Shown in pieces: positions 45,048 through 52,901 of a stretch of 64,000 bases of DNA; positions within the stretch are counted from its first letter, which is position 1, and each line of letters opens with the position of its first letter. The notes beneath the pieces are model-generated. The model was not told the origin of the DNA. It worked only from the letters and a program-made list of their open reading frames with translations, and ran no database searches. Source of the stretch: Pseudomonas aegrilactucae. Its GTDB lineage: Bacteria; Pseudomonadota; Gammaproteobacteria; Pseudomonadales; Pseudomonadaceae. The stretch spans positions 1 to 64,000 of the forward strand of contig NZ_JAHTBI010000045.1 in assembly GCF_019168305.1 (NCBI RefSeq), read 5' to 3'. Both the position numbers and the translations under genes were made by a program.

Positions 45048-46211
45048 TCAGCCGATGGCGCTCGGGCGCTCGGCCTGGAAAAAACGTGCAATACACGCAC
45101 TCACATGCGCGACCTGGCGGCTGCGCATGTCGGAAAACAACGGCAGGCGCAGCAAGCGCTGCGCCACGTCCACCGTGATCGGCAGCTCACCACTGCTGCG
45201 CGAGTAGCGCAGGCCCGCCGGCGAATCGTGCAGCGGCACGTAGTGGAACACGGCATGTACGCCGTGCTCGCGCAGGAAGTTGATCAACGCCGTGCGCTGT
45301 TCGGCACTGCGCATCATCAGGTAGAAGATATGCGCGTTGGCCGGCTTGTCGTCGGGGGTGCGCGGTAGCTGGAACAGGCCATCGGCGGCCAGCGGGCGCA
45401 GCAGATTGAAGTATTTTTCGTACAGGGTTCGGCGGTGCTTGTTGATGCGCTCGCCGTGCTCCAGCTGCGCATACAGGAACGCAGCGGTCAGTTCGCTGGG
45501 CAGGAACGAGGAACCGACATCCACCCAGGTGTACTTGCTCACCTCGCCACGGGCGAACGCCTTGCGGTTGGTGCCCTTCTGCCAGATGATCTCGGCGCGC
45601 TCGATCAGCCGCGGGTCGTTGATCAGCAACGCCCCGCCCTCACCACTGATGACATTCTTGGTTTCGTGAAAACTCAGGCAGCCCATGTGGCCGATGGTGC
45701 CCAGCGCACGTTTTTTATCGCGTGCCAGGATCGCCTGCGCGGCATCCTCGATCAGGAACAACCCATGCTTGTCGCAGATGCGCGCCAACGCCTCCATGTC
45801 ACACGGCTGGCCGGCGTAATGCACGGCCACCACTGCCTTGGTCTTCGGCGTGATGGCGGCCTCGACCAGCCGCTCGTCCAGATTCAGCGTGTCATCGCGG
45901 ATATCCACGAACACCGGCACCGCGCCCCGCAGCACAAACGCATTGGCGGTGGAGACGAAGGTGAACGAGGGCATGATGACCTCATCCCCCGGCCCGACAT
46001 CGGCCAGGATCGCGGCCATTTCCAGCGCGGCCGTACACGAATGTGTGAGCAGCGCCTTGTCACACCCCAGGTTGCTTTCCAGCCACCCCTGGCACAATGC
46101 GGTGAACTGGCCGTCCCCGGCAATCGAGCCGTTCATCACCGCCTGGGCGATATAGAACAGCTCCTTGCCGACCACGAACGGCTTGTTGAACGGGATAGCC
46201 TGCTTGCTCAC
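45048..46211 (-). CDS. dTDP-4-amino-4,6-dideoxyhexose aminotransferase (WecE/VioA-like)
   Basis: 387 residues from the GTG at 46211 (GGAG eight bases upstream); the usual WecE start MxxxAIPFNKPFVVG follows. DegT/DnrJ/EryC1 aminotransferase fold with PLP lysine K185 (SFHETKN), the IEDAAQ motif near 154-159 and PSFTFVSTANAFVLRGA. The close match to the E. coli WecE pattern suggests transfer of an amino group to dTDP-4-keto-6-deoxyhexose. The product could be a 4-amino-4,6-dideoxygalactose or, as in P. syringae VioA, viosamine; sequence alone does not decide. It probably provides a sugar nucleotide for flagellin glycans. It precedes the 1193-residue glycosyltransferase. Confidence 0.9.
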   Translation of the reverse strand: MSKQAIPFNKPFVVGKELFYIAQAVMNGSIAGDGQFTALCQGWLESNLGCDKALLTHSCTAALEMAAILADVGPGDEVIMPSFTFVSTANAFVLRGAVPVFVDIRDDTLNLDERLVEAAITPKTKAVVAVHYAGQPCDMEALARICDKHGLFLIEDAAQAILARDKKRALGTIGHMGCLSFHETKNVISGEGGALLINDPRLIERAEIIWQKGTNRKAFARGEVSKYTWVDVGSSFLPSELTAAFLYAQLEHGERINKHRRTLYEKYFNLLRPLAADGLFQLPRTPDDKPANAHIFYLMMRSAEQRTALINFLREHGVHAVFHYVPLHDSPAGLRYSRSSGELPITVDVAQRLLRLPLFSDMRSRQVAHVSACIARFFQAERPSAIG

Positions 46212-46253
46212 GATAAGGTCTCCAATTGCCCACGCGGTCTGCACGGGCAAGAT

Positions 46254-46282
46254 CAGTCAGGTTCAGGCACCGTCACTGTCAA
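46254..46282 (-). promoter_or_regulatory. Weak sigma-70 promoter candidate for the aminotransferase operon
   Basis: A perfect -35 hexamer TTGACA (46282-46277) with a 17-base spacer to a poor -10 (TGACTG, 46259-46254). It lies in the 218-base gap downstream of a strong terminator, so some promoter is required here. Confidence 0.3.
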
Positions 46283-46385
46283 TAATCCGCCGTACTCCGG
46301 CATGATCCTGACGCATCGACGCGTTGCCCTGCGGCGCCTGCGGCCGGCCCAGGCCATCGCCACCGCGCGCCCGTACGCCGAGCGC

Positions 46386-46414
46386 AAAAAAGCCGGGTAT
46401 GAAACCCGGCTTTT
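46386..46414 (-). terminator. Rho-independent terminator after the 927-residue glycosyltransferase gene
   Basis: AAAAGCCGGGT, short loop, ACCCGGCTTTTTT: an 11-bp stem including the A/T flanks, with six T residues on the minus strand. It lies 16 bases after the stop at 46430 and splits the glycosylation island into two transcription units. Confidence 0.92.
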
Positions 46415-46429
46415 GCAAATCCCGCGCCA

Positions 46430-49213
46430 TCAGCTCAATTCGTCGAGCCACTCCAGCACAGGGGAACCGCCAGCGGCGACCGAGCGTGAAACATCCACAC
46501 CGAAGCGGTCATCGACCCGCCCACGGCTGCTGAAGGCGCCCGGCCAACGCGCCGCCAGCGCCTGGCACTCGGCAGCACCGAGCACCGGCACCTGCTGGCT
46601 GAACAGTTGCGCCTGCGGCGCCCAGATCACCAGCAGGCCGACTTCGGCGGCCTTCAGGCACAGCTCGATGTCCGCACCGGCGAAGGGTTGCAGGCCATCG
46701 CACTGTTCGAACAGCGCCTTGCGCACCATCAGGCAATCGGACGACACCGCCGCACAGCTGCGCACCACGCTCGACCACAGCGAGCCCTTGCCCGATTGCG
46801 CCGACAGCCCCAGCCATGGCGCCTGCACCCGCGGGCCCGCCAGCAACTCGTAACCGGCATGGCTGATGGCAGCCTGGCGATCCACCAGACGTGCACCCAC
46901 CACACCGACTTCAGGGCGCTGCGCCTGGTTGAGCAAGGCCTCGATCCAGGCCGGCGTCACCACCTGGCAACGGCTGGACAGCACCACCAGGTATTCGCCG
47001 CTGGCATTGGCCGCTGCCAGGTTGAACAACTGCGAAGGCGACTCGACCTGCGCGCCGGCCAGCAGCTTGAGGCGTGCGCCGAACCCTTGCAGGGCCTGGG
47101 CAGCGGCTTCGGCCTGGGTGTCGCGGCACGCCACCAGCACTTCGTACCGCGGGTAACGGGTACGTTGCAGCACACTCGCCAGGCACACCTTGAGGTCTTG
47201 GAGGTCGTCTTCGGCGGCGATCAGGATGCTCACCAGCGGGGTGGACTGGTGACGGAAGTCGATCTGCAGCTGGCCCTCCCCCGCGTCACCGACCTGGCCG
47301 CGATAGCCGAGTACCGACAGGTGACGATTGAGCGTAGCCAGTGCGTCCTCGGCCATGGCGGCACGCCCTTGCTGGCCGATGACCAGGTACTCGTCCATAT
47401 GCGCCAGGCAGTTCAGGCCGTTCTGCTCGACCAGGCGCAGCAGCAGGTCGAATTCCACCGCCTGCGGATAGGTTTCGCTGTAGCCACCCAGCTCGACGAC
47501 CGCTTCGCGGCGCACCAGCCAGTGCCTGGACATCAGGTCGGGACGGCTGCGCAGCAGGTCCAGGTTACCCCCCTGACGCACCACGCTGATCAGGCGCCCC
47601 TCACTGTCACGCTGCACTTCGTTGGCGCTGATCGCCAGGCAGCCAGGGGCCCCTTGCAACTCGACCTGCAAACGCAGCACGCCGCCGCGGGTCAGTACAT
47701 CGCCGGCCTGCATCAGCAGCAGCCATTCACTGGGCAGTTGACGCACTACCTGGTTCAGGTGCGACACCACGTTCGCCGGGGTGATCTGGATGAAGTGCAG
47801 GGTATCGCGTGCGGTGGTGATTGCCGGCAATTTTCCGGTCTTCAGCACCACCAGCTTGAAGTCGCGCAAACCGCTGGCCAGCAGGCTGTCAAAGGTGGCT
47901 TGCAGGCCGGCGGCGTCATCACTCAGGTCGGTGACCACAAATGCAATCTGCGCCACGCGCTGCTTGCCCAGGTGCGCAACGACGCGCTGCTGCGCAGCCG
48001 CATCAGGTGTGGCGGCGGCAATCGCTGCCTGCACCTGGCCCGATGCAGTGGCCTGCAGCCAACCGGCCAGATCGGCCTCTGGCGTAGACTCCAGGCGTGC
48101 CAGCCACGGCTGCAGTTCATTCACGAACGCTTCGTCGTCCGGGCCGACCAGCGTCGAGAGCAGACGACGACAGACCTCGAGGTTGAACAGGCTCAGGTCC
48201 AGGGCCTGCCAGTAGCGTGCACGCAGGGTCTGAACGGTATCGTTGGCGTGCTCCTGCAGCAGTTCGAACTGCTGTACCCAGGTGCCTTCGAGCGCATGCC
48301 GATGCGCCTTGCCCGCAGGCCAGGCGTGCACCAGGAACTCGATCGCGCCGAGTTGCTCGAACAGCGGCGCGTTGTAGTACGGCAGCTCGACGAACTGGCG
48401 CGGCTCGAAGCTGCGCTGCGGCTCATCGGTCATGCTGGCCCAGGTGGAGGTGAACAGCAGCGCAGCCTCGGTGCCGGCAGCAGTGCTGCGAACGAACTGG
48501 TCGAGCAGGGCAAAACCTTCGTCATCCGCACACAGATTGTGCTGATCGGCATCCCACTGACGCAGTACACGTGCGGTCTGGACCAATTGCTCGTCACGCT
48601 CCACCGGAGTGAGCGGGCTGGGTGCGTACTGCACCACGGCATCGGTCTGGTCCAGACGCTGGAGTGAGCCCTGGGCCAGCAGCCCATAGGACAGCGCGGC
48701 CAGCCAGGCATCGAAGCCCAGACCAGCCGGCAGCTTGCCCAGTACAGCTTGCAGCACCGGCACACGCACCACCGCGCGCCAGGCCGACTGCCCGGCGGCG
48801 GCGTACTGCCCGATGAGACTGCGTGCGTCGACGCCGGTCGCCGCGCCCAGGGCTGCGCCGATCTTGTGATACGCCACCACGCTGTTACCCGGGTTGTAAC
48901 CCAGCACATAGCCCTGGGCCATGTGGCACTGCGGGTGCGCACGCAGGTGAGCGGCGGCGGCCTCGAGGGCTTCAGCGCGCAAAAAGTCCGTGTCCAGGGC
49001 CAGGCTCACAAAAGGCGAGGCAACCTGCGCCAGCGCAGCCTGCACGCGTTGCGTGCACGCGTCACCCGAGGCCGGCACAACCGGCTCGAGGGCGACGAAG
49101 GCCAGCCCTTGCGCACGGTAGTACTGCGCGGCACGCTCACGATAACCGGGCTCTTCATGCCCCAGCAGGACGACCGTAACGTCGTTGCGCAACCCGATTG
49201 CGTTGTCAGCCAT
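46430..49213 (-). CDS. Multi-domain glycosyltransferase-like protein (TIGR00180-like + two GT2-like), 927 residues
   Basis: Starts at the ATG at 49213, with AGGTAGGTG just upstream. About 1-330: a module resembling TIGR00180-type glycosyltransferases (VTVVLLGHEEPGY, VSLALDTDFLR, AQGYVLGYNPGNSVVAYHKIG). About 330-420: helical. About 425-650 and 665-900: two GT2-like modules homologous to the middle modules of the flanking giant proteins. In both, the expected acidic metal site is altered: AISANEV in place of YxDE, and VVLSSRC in place of LLDAD. DIELCLKAAEVG is retained. No GT-B module. It lies 57 bases after the 1185-residue gene. The two GT2 modules may be structural, leaving the first as the catalytic one; this is inference. 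Confidence 0.8.
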   Translation of the reverse strand: MADNAIGLRNDVTVVLLGHEEPGYRERAAQYYRAQGLAFVALEPVVPASGDACTQRVQAALAQVASPFVSLALDTDFLRAEALEAAAAHLRAHPQCHMAQGYVLGYNPGNSVVAYHKIGAALGAATGVDARSLIGQYAAAGQSAWRAVVRVPVLQAVLGKLPAGLGFDAWLAALSYGLLAQGSLQRLDQTDAVVQYAPSPLTPVERDEQLVQTARVLRQWDADQHNLCADDEGFALLDQFVRSTAAGTEAALLFTSTWASMTDEPQRSFEPRQFVELPYYNAPLFEQLGAIEFLVHAWPAGKAHRHALEGTWVQQFELLQEHANDTVQTLRARYWQALDLSLFNLEVCRRLLSTLVGPDDEAFVNELQPWLARLESTPEADLAGWLQATASGQVQAAIAAATPDAAAQQRVVAHLGKQRVAQIAFVVTDLSDDAAGLQATFDSLLASGLRDFKLVVLKTGKLPAITTARDTLHFIQITPANVVSHLNQVVRQLPSEWLLLMQAGDVLTRGGVLRLQVELQGAPGCLAISANEVQRDSEGRLISVVRQGGNLDLLRSRPDLMSRHWLVRREAVVELGGYSETYPQAVEFDLLLRLVEQNGLNCLAHMDEYLVIGQQGRAAMAEDALATLNRHLSVLGYRGQVGDAGEGQLQIDFRHQSTPLVSILIAAEDDLQDLKVCLASVLQRTRYPRYEVLVACRDTQAEAAAQALQGFGARLKLLAGAQVESPSQLFNLAAANASGEYLVVLSSRCQVVTPAWIEALLNQAQRPEVGVVGARLVDRQAAISHAGYELLAGPRVQAPWLGLSAQSGKGSLWSSVVRSCAAVSSDCLMVRKALFEQCDGLQPFAGADIELCLKAAEVGLLVIWAPQAQLFSQQVPVLGAAECQALAARWPGAFSSRGRVDDRFGVDVSRSVAAGGSPVLEWLDELS

Positions 49214-49240
49214 AAAGCACCTACCTCTATTGTTGGATGC

Positions 49241-49264
49241 CCGGCCAGGCACTGCGCTGGCCGG
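49241..49264 (-). repeat. Hairpin between the 1185- and 927-residue glycosyltransferase genes
   Basis: CCGGCCAG, loop CGCAGTGC, CTGGCCGG on the minus strand: an 8-bp perfect stem placed seven bases after the upstream stop. There is no T-run, so it is more likely a stabiliser than a terminator. Confidence 0.55.
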
Positions 49265-49270
49265 TGAAGA

Positions 49271-52200
49271 TCAATCGGCCAACCAGCCGTTGGCCCATTG
49301 CTGCAGATTGTGTGTATTGAGTACGTAGTCGCGCAGCACCGTGGCGCGCAATGCGTCGCCCTGGCGGTAGCTTGCCTGCGGATCGGCCAGGTGCGCGCGA
49401 ATCGCCTCCAGCCACTGCTCGGTGGTATTGCTCGCCACCCGGGTACACGGCAGGTAGCCGGCGTAGGCCTTGGTGTCGGTACAAATGACCGGGAACCCGC
49501 ACGCACCGTATTCCAGCAGGCGCAGGTTGCTCTTGCAGTCGTTGAACAGGTTCTGCTCAAGCGGTGCCAGTGCCAGGTCGAGGTTGAGGCTGGCGAGTTT
49601 CTGCGGGTACAGGTGCAACGCCACACCGGCATGAAACTCCTTGATGTAGGGGCGCAGCAGGTCCGGGCACATGCCGAAGAATACCCAGTCGACCTCGTTG
49701 GCCAGGGTCTTGACCACCTCGGCCAGCAACTCCAGGTCGCCGCGGTGGCTGGTGCCGCCGGCCCAGCCGACACGTGGCCGTACCGAGGTCTGGCGCCTTC
49801 CCCGCAAGCCGCCCCACAACGCGCCAGACAACATGTTCGGAACCACGCGAATATCGTGGTGCAGGCTGGACAACGCATCGGCCAGCGGCTCGGTCGACAC
49901 CACCACGCGATCGCACAGGGCAATGCCGCGGCCGACCATTTCGCGCATGTTGCTCGGCATGTTGCGCCGGTGTTCGTTCTTTTCCGGCACATCGATGATG
50001 TAGTCATCGATCTCGTAGATGCGGCGCGCCGAGCAGAAGCGCTTGATGCGAGCCATCTCTTCGATGGAGCCTGTGGTGTAGCGGCACTGCAGGATGATCA
50101 CATCCGGCTTGCGGCGCTCCATCTCCACCAGGTTTGGCAACACATAGTTCAACTGCCCCTGAATCCAGCCGGCACGCTCCAGCTCCTTGAAGGGGTGACT
50201 GACGCGATAATGGCCCACGGCAGTGGTGTTGACCGGCAAGGCCATGACGAAGGGCAACACCGGCCGAATGAACGGCGCCCACCCTTCACGCAGGCCCGGC
50301 TCCAGATTGAAGCTGGTCATGCGCAGGCTGAGGTTGTGGTTGTACGCCGGGTCATTGGCCACCTGGGCCAGCCAGCGGCTGTAGAAGTTGTCCTGCTGCC
50401 GGTCATCGACCACCGGTGTGCTCACCCGCGTCTGCGCCACAACCGCATAAGGGGTCCAGACGACCAGGTAACCCTGATCGCGAACCCGCAGGCACAGGTC
50501 GGCATCGCCGAACGCGGTCGGGAACAGCTCGCCATCAAGCCCGCCGACCTCATCGAACAGTTCGCGGCGCACCAGCAGGCAATCACCACTGACGGCACTG
50601 TAGTTCTGCACGCATGCCAGCCGGTTCATGTAGCCATTGGCATCGGCCGGCTGGCCGAAGAACGGGCTGCTGGCCAGGCCGTGCAAGCCCAGCACCAGAC
50701 CTGCGCCAACCACATTGCCTGCCCTGCTGCACAGCTTGGGCCCGACAACCCCCACCTCCGGACGCTGCGCCTGGCGCACCAGCTCATCCAGCCATTGCGC
50801 ATCGAAGCACACGCACCCGGCATCGAGCAGCAGCAGATAGCTGCCCCGCGCCTGCAGGCTGGCCTGGTTGTACAGCAGCGGACCATGCGGTGCGGCCACC
50901 TGTACGATCCTCAACTGATCGCTGCCCAGCCCGTGCATCGCGGCAAGCCACCCTTGCACCTCTGCTGACTCGTCACCATTGGTGACCACCAGGATTTCGT
51001 AGTTGCCGTAGGCGGTGTGCTCGAACACAGACTCGACACAGGCCATCAACGCCGTCACGTCCCGGCCCGCCGCGAGCAGGATCGACACGGCGGGCGTCTC
51101 GGCGTGCTGGTAAAGCACGCGGGAGAACATCGTGCCCTCGGCGCTCTGTACCTGGGCCTCAACGCCCAGTCGATCCAGGTGCGCGCGCAGCACCCGAGGC
51201 GCCTGCAGTGCACAGCTCGGGTCAAGCTGCCAGGTGCTGTAGCCATGGCGGCATTGCACCAGCAGTTCGGCAATATGCTCGACGGCGCCCAGGCCGTGCT
51301 GCTCGACCAGCCGCCAGAGCATGTCTTGCGGAGCCAGCACCTCGAACTGCGGGTCGAAGCCGCCCTGCTCGCGCACCCGCGAACACTCGAACGCAAGCAG
51401 ACGCCCGAGGTAGGGCGCACTGCGCATCAGGTCGAGGTTGAAGTCCGGTTTCAAGATCGGCTGGCTCGGCACCAGGTTGTCGTTGGTGCCTTCATCGAAG
51501 TACAGACACGCGCAGCCGGTGCGCAACGCCATGCGCTCGGCCATGATCACCAGGGCATGCGGGTGCAGACAGTCGCCTGCGCGCAGCAGCAGCACCCACT
51601 CCCCCGCCTGGCTGCGCGCGATGCAGGCATTGATCTGTTCGATCGCATTGCCGTGTGCAACCACATGCTCAACCGTCGCAGGGGGCAACGGCTGGCCAGC
51701 AGGGCCCAGCACGCAGATACGCGCCGCCTCATACGACTGCTGTTCGAGGCTGTCCAGCGTGGCCTTGAGCGCCGACGCATCGCCCTCGGGGCTCGCCACC
51801 AGCACGAGAATGCGCGGGCGCAGCGGCCATTGCGCGATCCGCTTGGGCAGCAGGTTCACCTGCGCCGCCGACAGGGCGCGACAACTCAGCCACTCGCTGT
51901 ACAACTCGGCGAAACTCAGGCTGCCGGTGCCGACCTGCTGCTGGAACCCGGCGACCTGGCGTGCGTGCAGGCGCGTCATCTCCAGCTCTTCCCAGGCCTT
52001 GTCCGGGCCGGGGGTGTAGTGTTCGAGCGGCACATGGCGAACCCAGCCACTGGCCGGTGCCGGCTCGCTGGTACGCGAGGCCAGCATCTGGCGCAGCCAC
52101 TCGGTTTCGCGGGTGAACGCCAGGGTCATGCTGGTGTGGTGGCTCAGGCGCCCGGCATGCACCCGCTCCAGGCTGAGCATGGTGTTCAGGTACGCCAGGT

Positions 52201-52828
52201 GCCCGCGGCGCAACAGGCAGATGAACAAGGCCTCGACCAGGCGCGCACGAAAGCCTTCGCCTTCCTGCACCAACTGCGGCAGGAACTCCTGCACCTGGGT
52301 ACGGCGCAGCAGTGCATGGCTGATCCCGCCGAACAGGTTCGGCAGATTGCTCTCCAGCGCCTCCAGCAAGTCACCGCCGTTGACCACCGCACTGGTGGGC
52401 GAAATCATGCAGTTGGCCGCGCGCATCGGCAGCAAGGTCTCGTCCGCCGCGCAGATCAGACGGTGATGCACCACCACGTTCACGTCCGGGCACTCGAGCA
52501 TCACCGGCACCAATTGGCCGATGCAGTCTTCGACCAGCCAGTCGTCATCGCACAGGAACTTGATGAACGTGCCACGTGCCTGTTCGAGACACATCAGTAC
52601 GTTGCGCGAAAAACCCAGCGTGGCGGGGTTGCGAACATACCGCAGCTCGCACTTGGCCTGCGCCGCCCACAGGTCGAAAACGCCCTTGACCTCGTCGCCC
52701 TGGCTGTCATCGCACACGATCACTTCGATGTTGGCGTAACGCTGGGAGATCGCACTGTGCAGTGCGCGGCTGAGGTATTCGGGGTTGAACGCGGGGATGG
52801 CGATGCTGACGAGCGGCAGTTCGTTCAT
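49271..52828 (-). CDS. Multi-domain glycosyltransferase (three GT2 + one GT-B), 1185 residues
   Basis: Starts at the ATG at 52828 (MNELPLVSIAIPAFN). About 1-250: a canonical GT2 domain with CDDS at 39-42 and the DDDW motif at 94-97. About 340-570: a second GT2-like unit (YFDEGT, KPDFNLDLMRS). About 590-830: a third with PAVSILLAAG, LLLDAGCV and DADLCLRVRDQG. About 865-1185: a GT4-like GT-B unit (RPRVGWAGGTSHRGD, NLRLLEYGACGFPVICTD). No signal peptide or membrane helix. Modules 2-4 are homologous to those of the 1193-residue protein, pointing to duplication and swapping of the first domain. As first gene after flgL and part of an island ending at fliC, it is a likely flagellin glycosyltransferase. 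Upstream hairpins may control its expression. Confidence 0.85.
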   Translation of the reverse strand: MNELPLVSIAIPAFNPEYLSRALHSAISQRYANIEVIVCDDSQGDEVKGVFDLWAAQAKCELRYVRNPATLGFSRNVLMCLEQARGTFIKFLCDDDWLVEDCIGQLVPVMLECPDVNVVVHHRLICAADETLLPMRAANCMISPTSAVVNGGDLLEALESNLPNLFGGISHALLRRTQVQEFLPQLVQEGEGFRARLVEALFICLLRRGHLAYLNTMLSLERVHAGRLSHHTSMTLAFTRETEWLRQMLASRTSEPAPASGWVRHVPLEHYTPGPDKAWEELEMTRLHARQVAGFQQQVGTGSLSFAELYSEWLSCRALSAAQVNLLPKRIAQWPLRPRILVLVASPEGDASALKATLDSLEQQSYEAARICVLGPAGQPLPPATVEHVVAHGNAIEQINACIARSQAGEWVLLLRAGDCLHPHALVIMAERMALRTGCACLYFDEGTNDNLVPSQPILKPDFNLDLMRSAPYLGRLLAFECSRVREQGGFDPQFEVLAPQDMLWRLVEQHGLGAVEHIAELLVQCRHGYSTWQLDPSCALQAPRVLRAHLDRLGVEAQVQSAEGTMFSRVLYQHAETPAVSILLAAGRDVTALMACVESVFEHTAYGNYEILVVTNGDESAEVQGWLAAMHGLGSDQLRIVQVAAPHGPLLYNQASLQARGSYLLLLDAGCVCFDAQWLDELVRQAQRPEVGVVGPKLCSRAGNVVGAGLVLGLHGLASSPFFGQPADANGYMNRLACVQNYSAVSGDCLLVRRELFDEVGGLDGELFPTAFGDADLCLRVRDQGYLVVWTPYAVVAQTRVSTPVVDDRQQDNFYSRWLAQVANDPAYNHNLSLRMTSFNLEPGLREGWAPFIRPVLPFVMALPVNTTAVGHYRVSHPFKELERAGWIQGQLNYVLPNLVEMERRKPDVIILQCRYTTGSIEEMARIKRFCSARRIYEIDDYIIDVPEKNEHRRNMPSNMREMVGRGIALCDRVVVSTEPLADALSSLHHDIRVVPNMLSGALWGGLRGRRQTSVRPRVGWAGGTSHRGDLELLAEVVKTLANEVDWVFFGMCPDLLRPYIKEFHAGVALHLYPQKLASLNLDLALAPLEQNLFNDCKSNLRLLEYGACGFPVICTDTKAYAGYLPCTRVASNTTEQWLEAIRAHLADPQASYRQGDALRATVLRDYVLNTHNLQQWANGWLAD

Positions 52829-52836
52829 TGAGCTAG

Positions 52837-52878
52837 ACCTGGGAGAAAACCCCAGGTGAAGCGAATGCATCACCTGGG
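52837..52878 (-). promoter_or_regulatory. Alternative hairpins (possible attenuator) between flgL and the glycosyltransferase gene
   Basis: On the minus strand three arms occur in order. A is CCCAGGTGA (52878-52870), B is TCACCTGGG (52859-52851) and C is CCCAGGT (52843-52837). A pairs with B over 9 bp, followed by GTTTTC, a terminator-like layout. B can instead pair with C over 7 bp. C overlaps the probable ribosome binding site (CAGGT) of the gene that starts at 52828. So one fold ends transcription and the other hides the translation start. Confidence 0.6.
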
Positions 52879-52901
52879 TAGATACTGCGGGAGAGGGTCA
52901 A

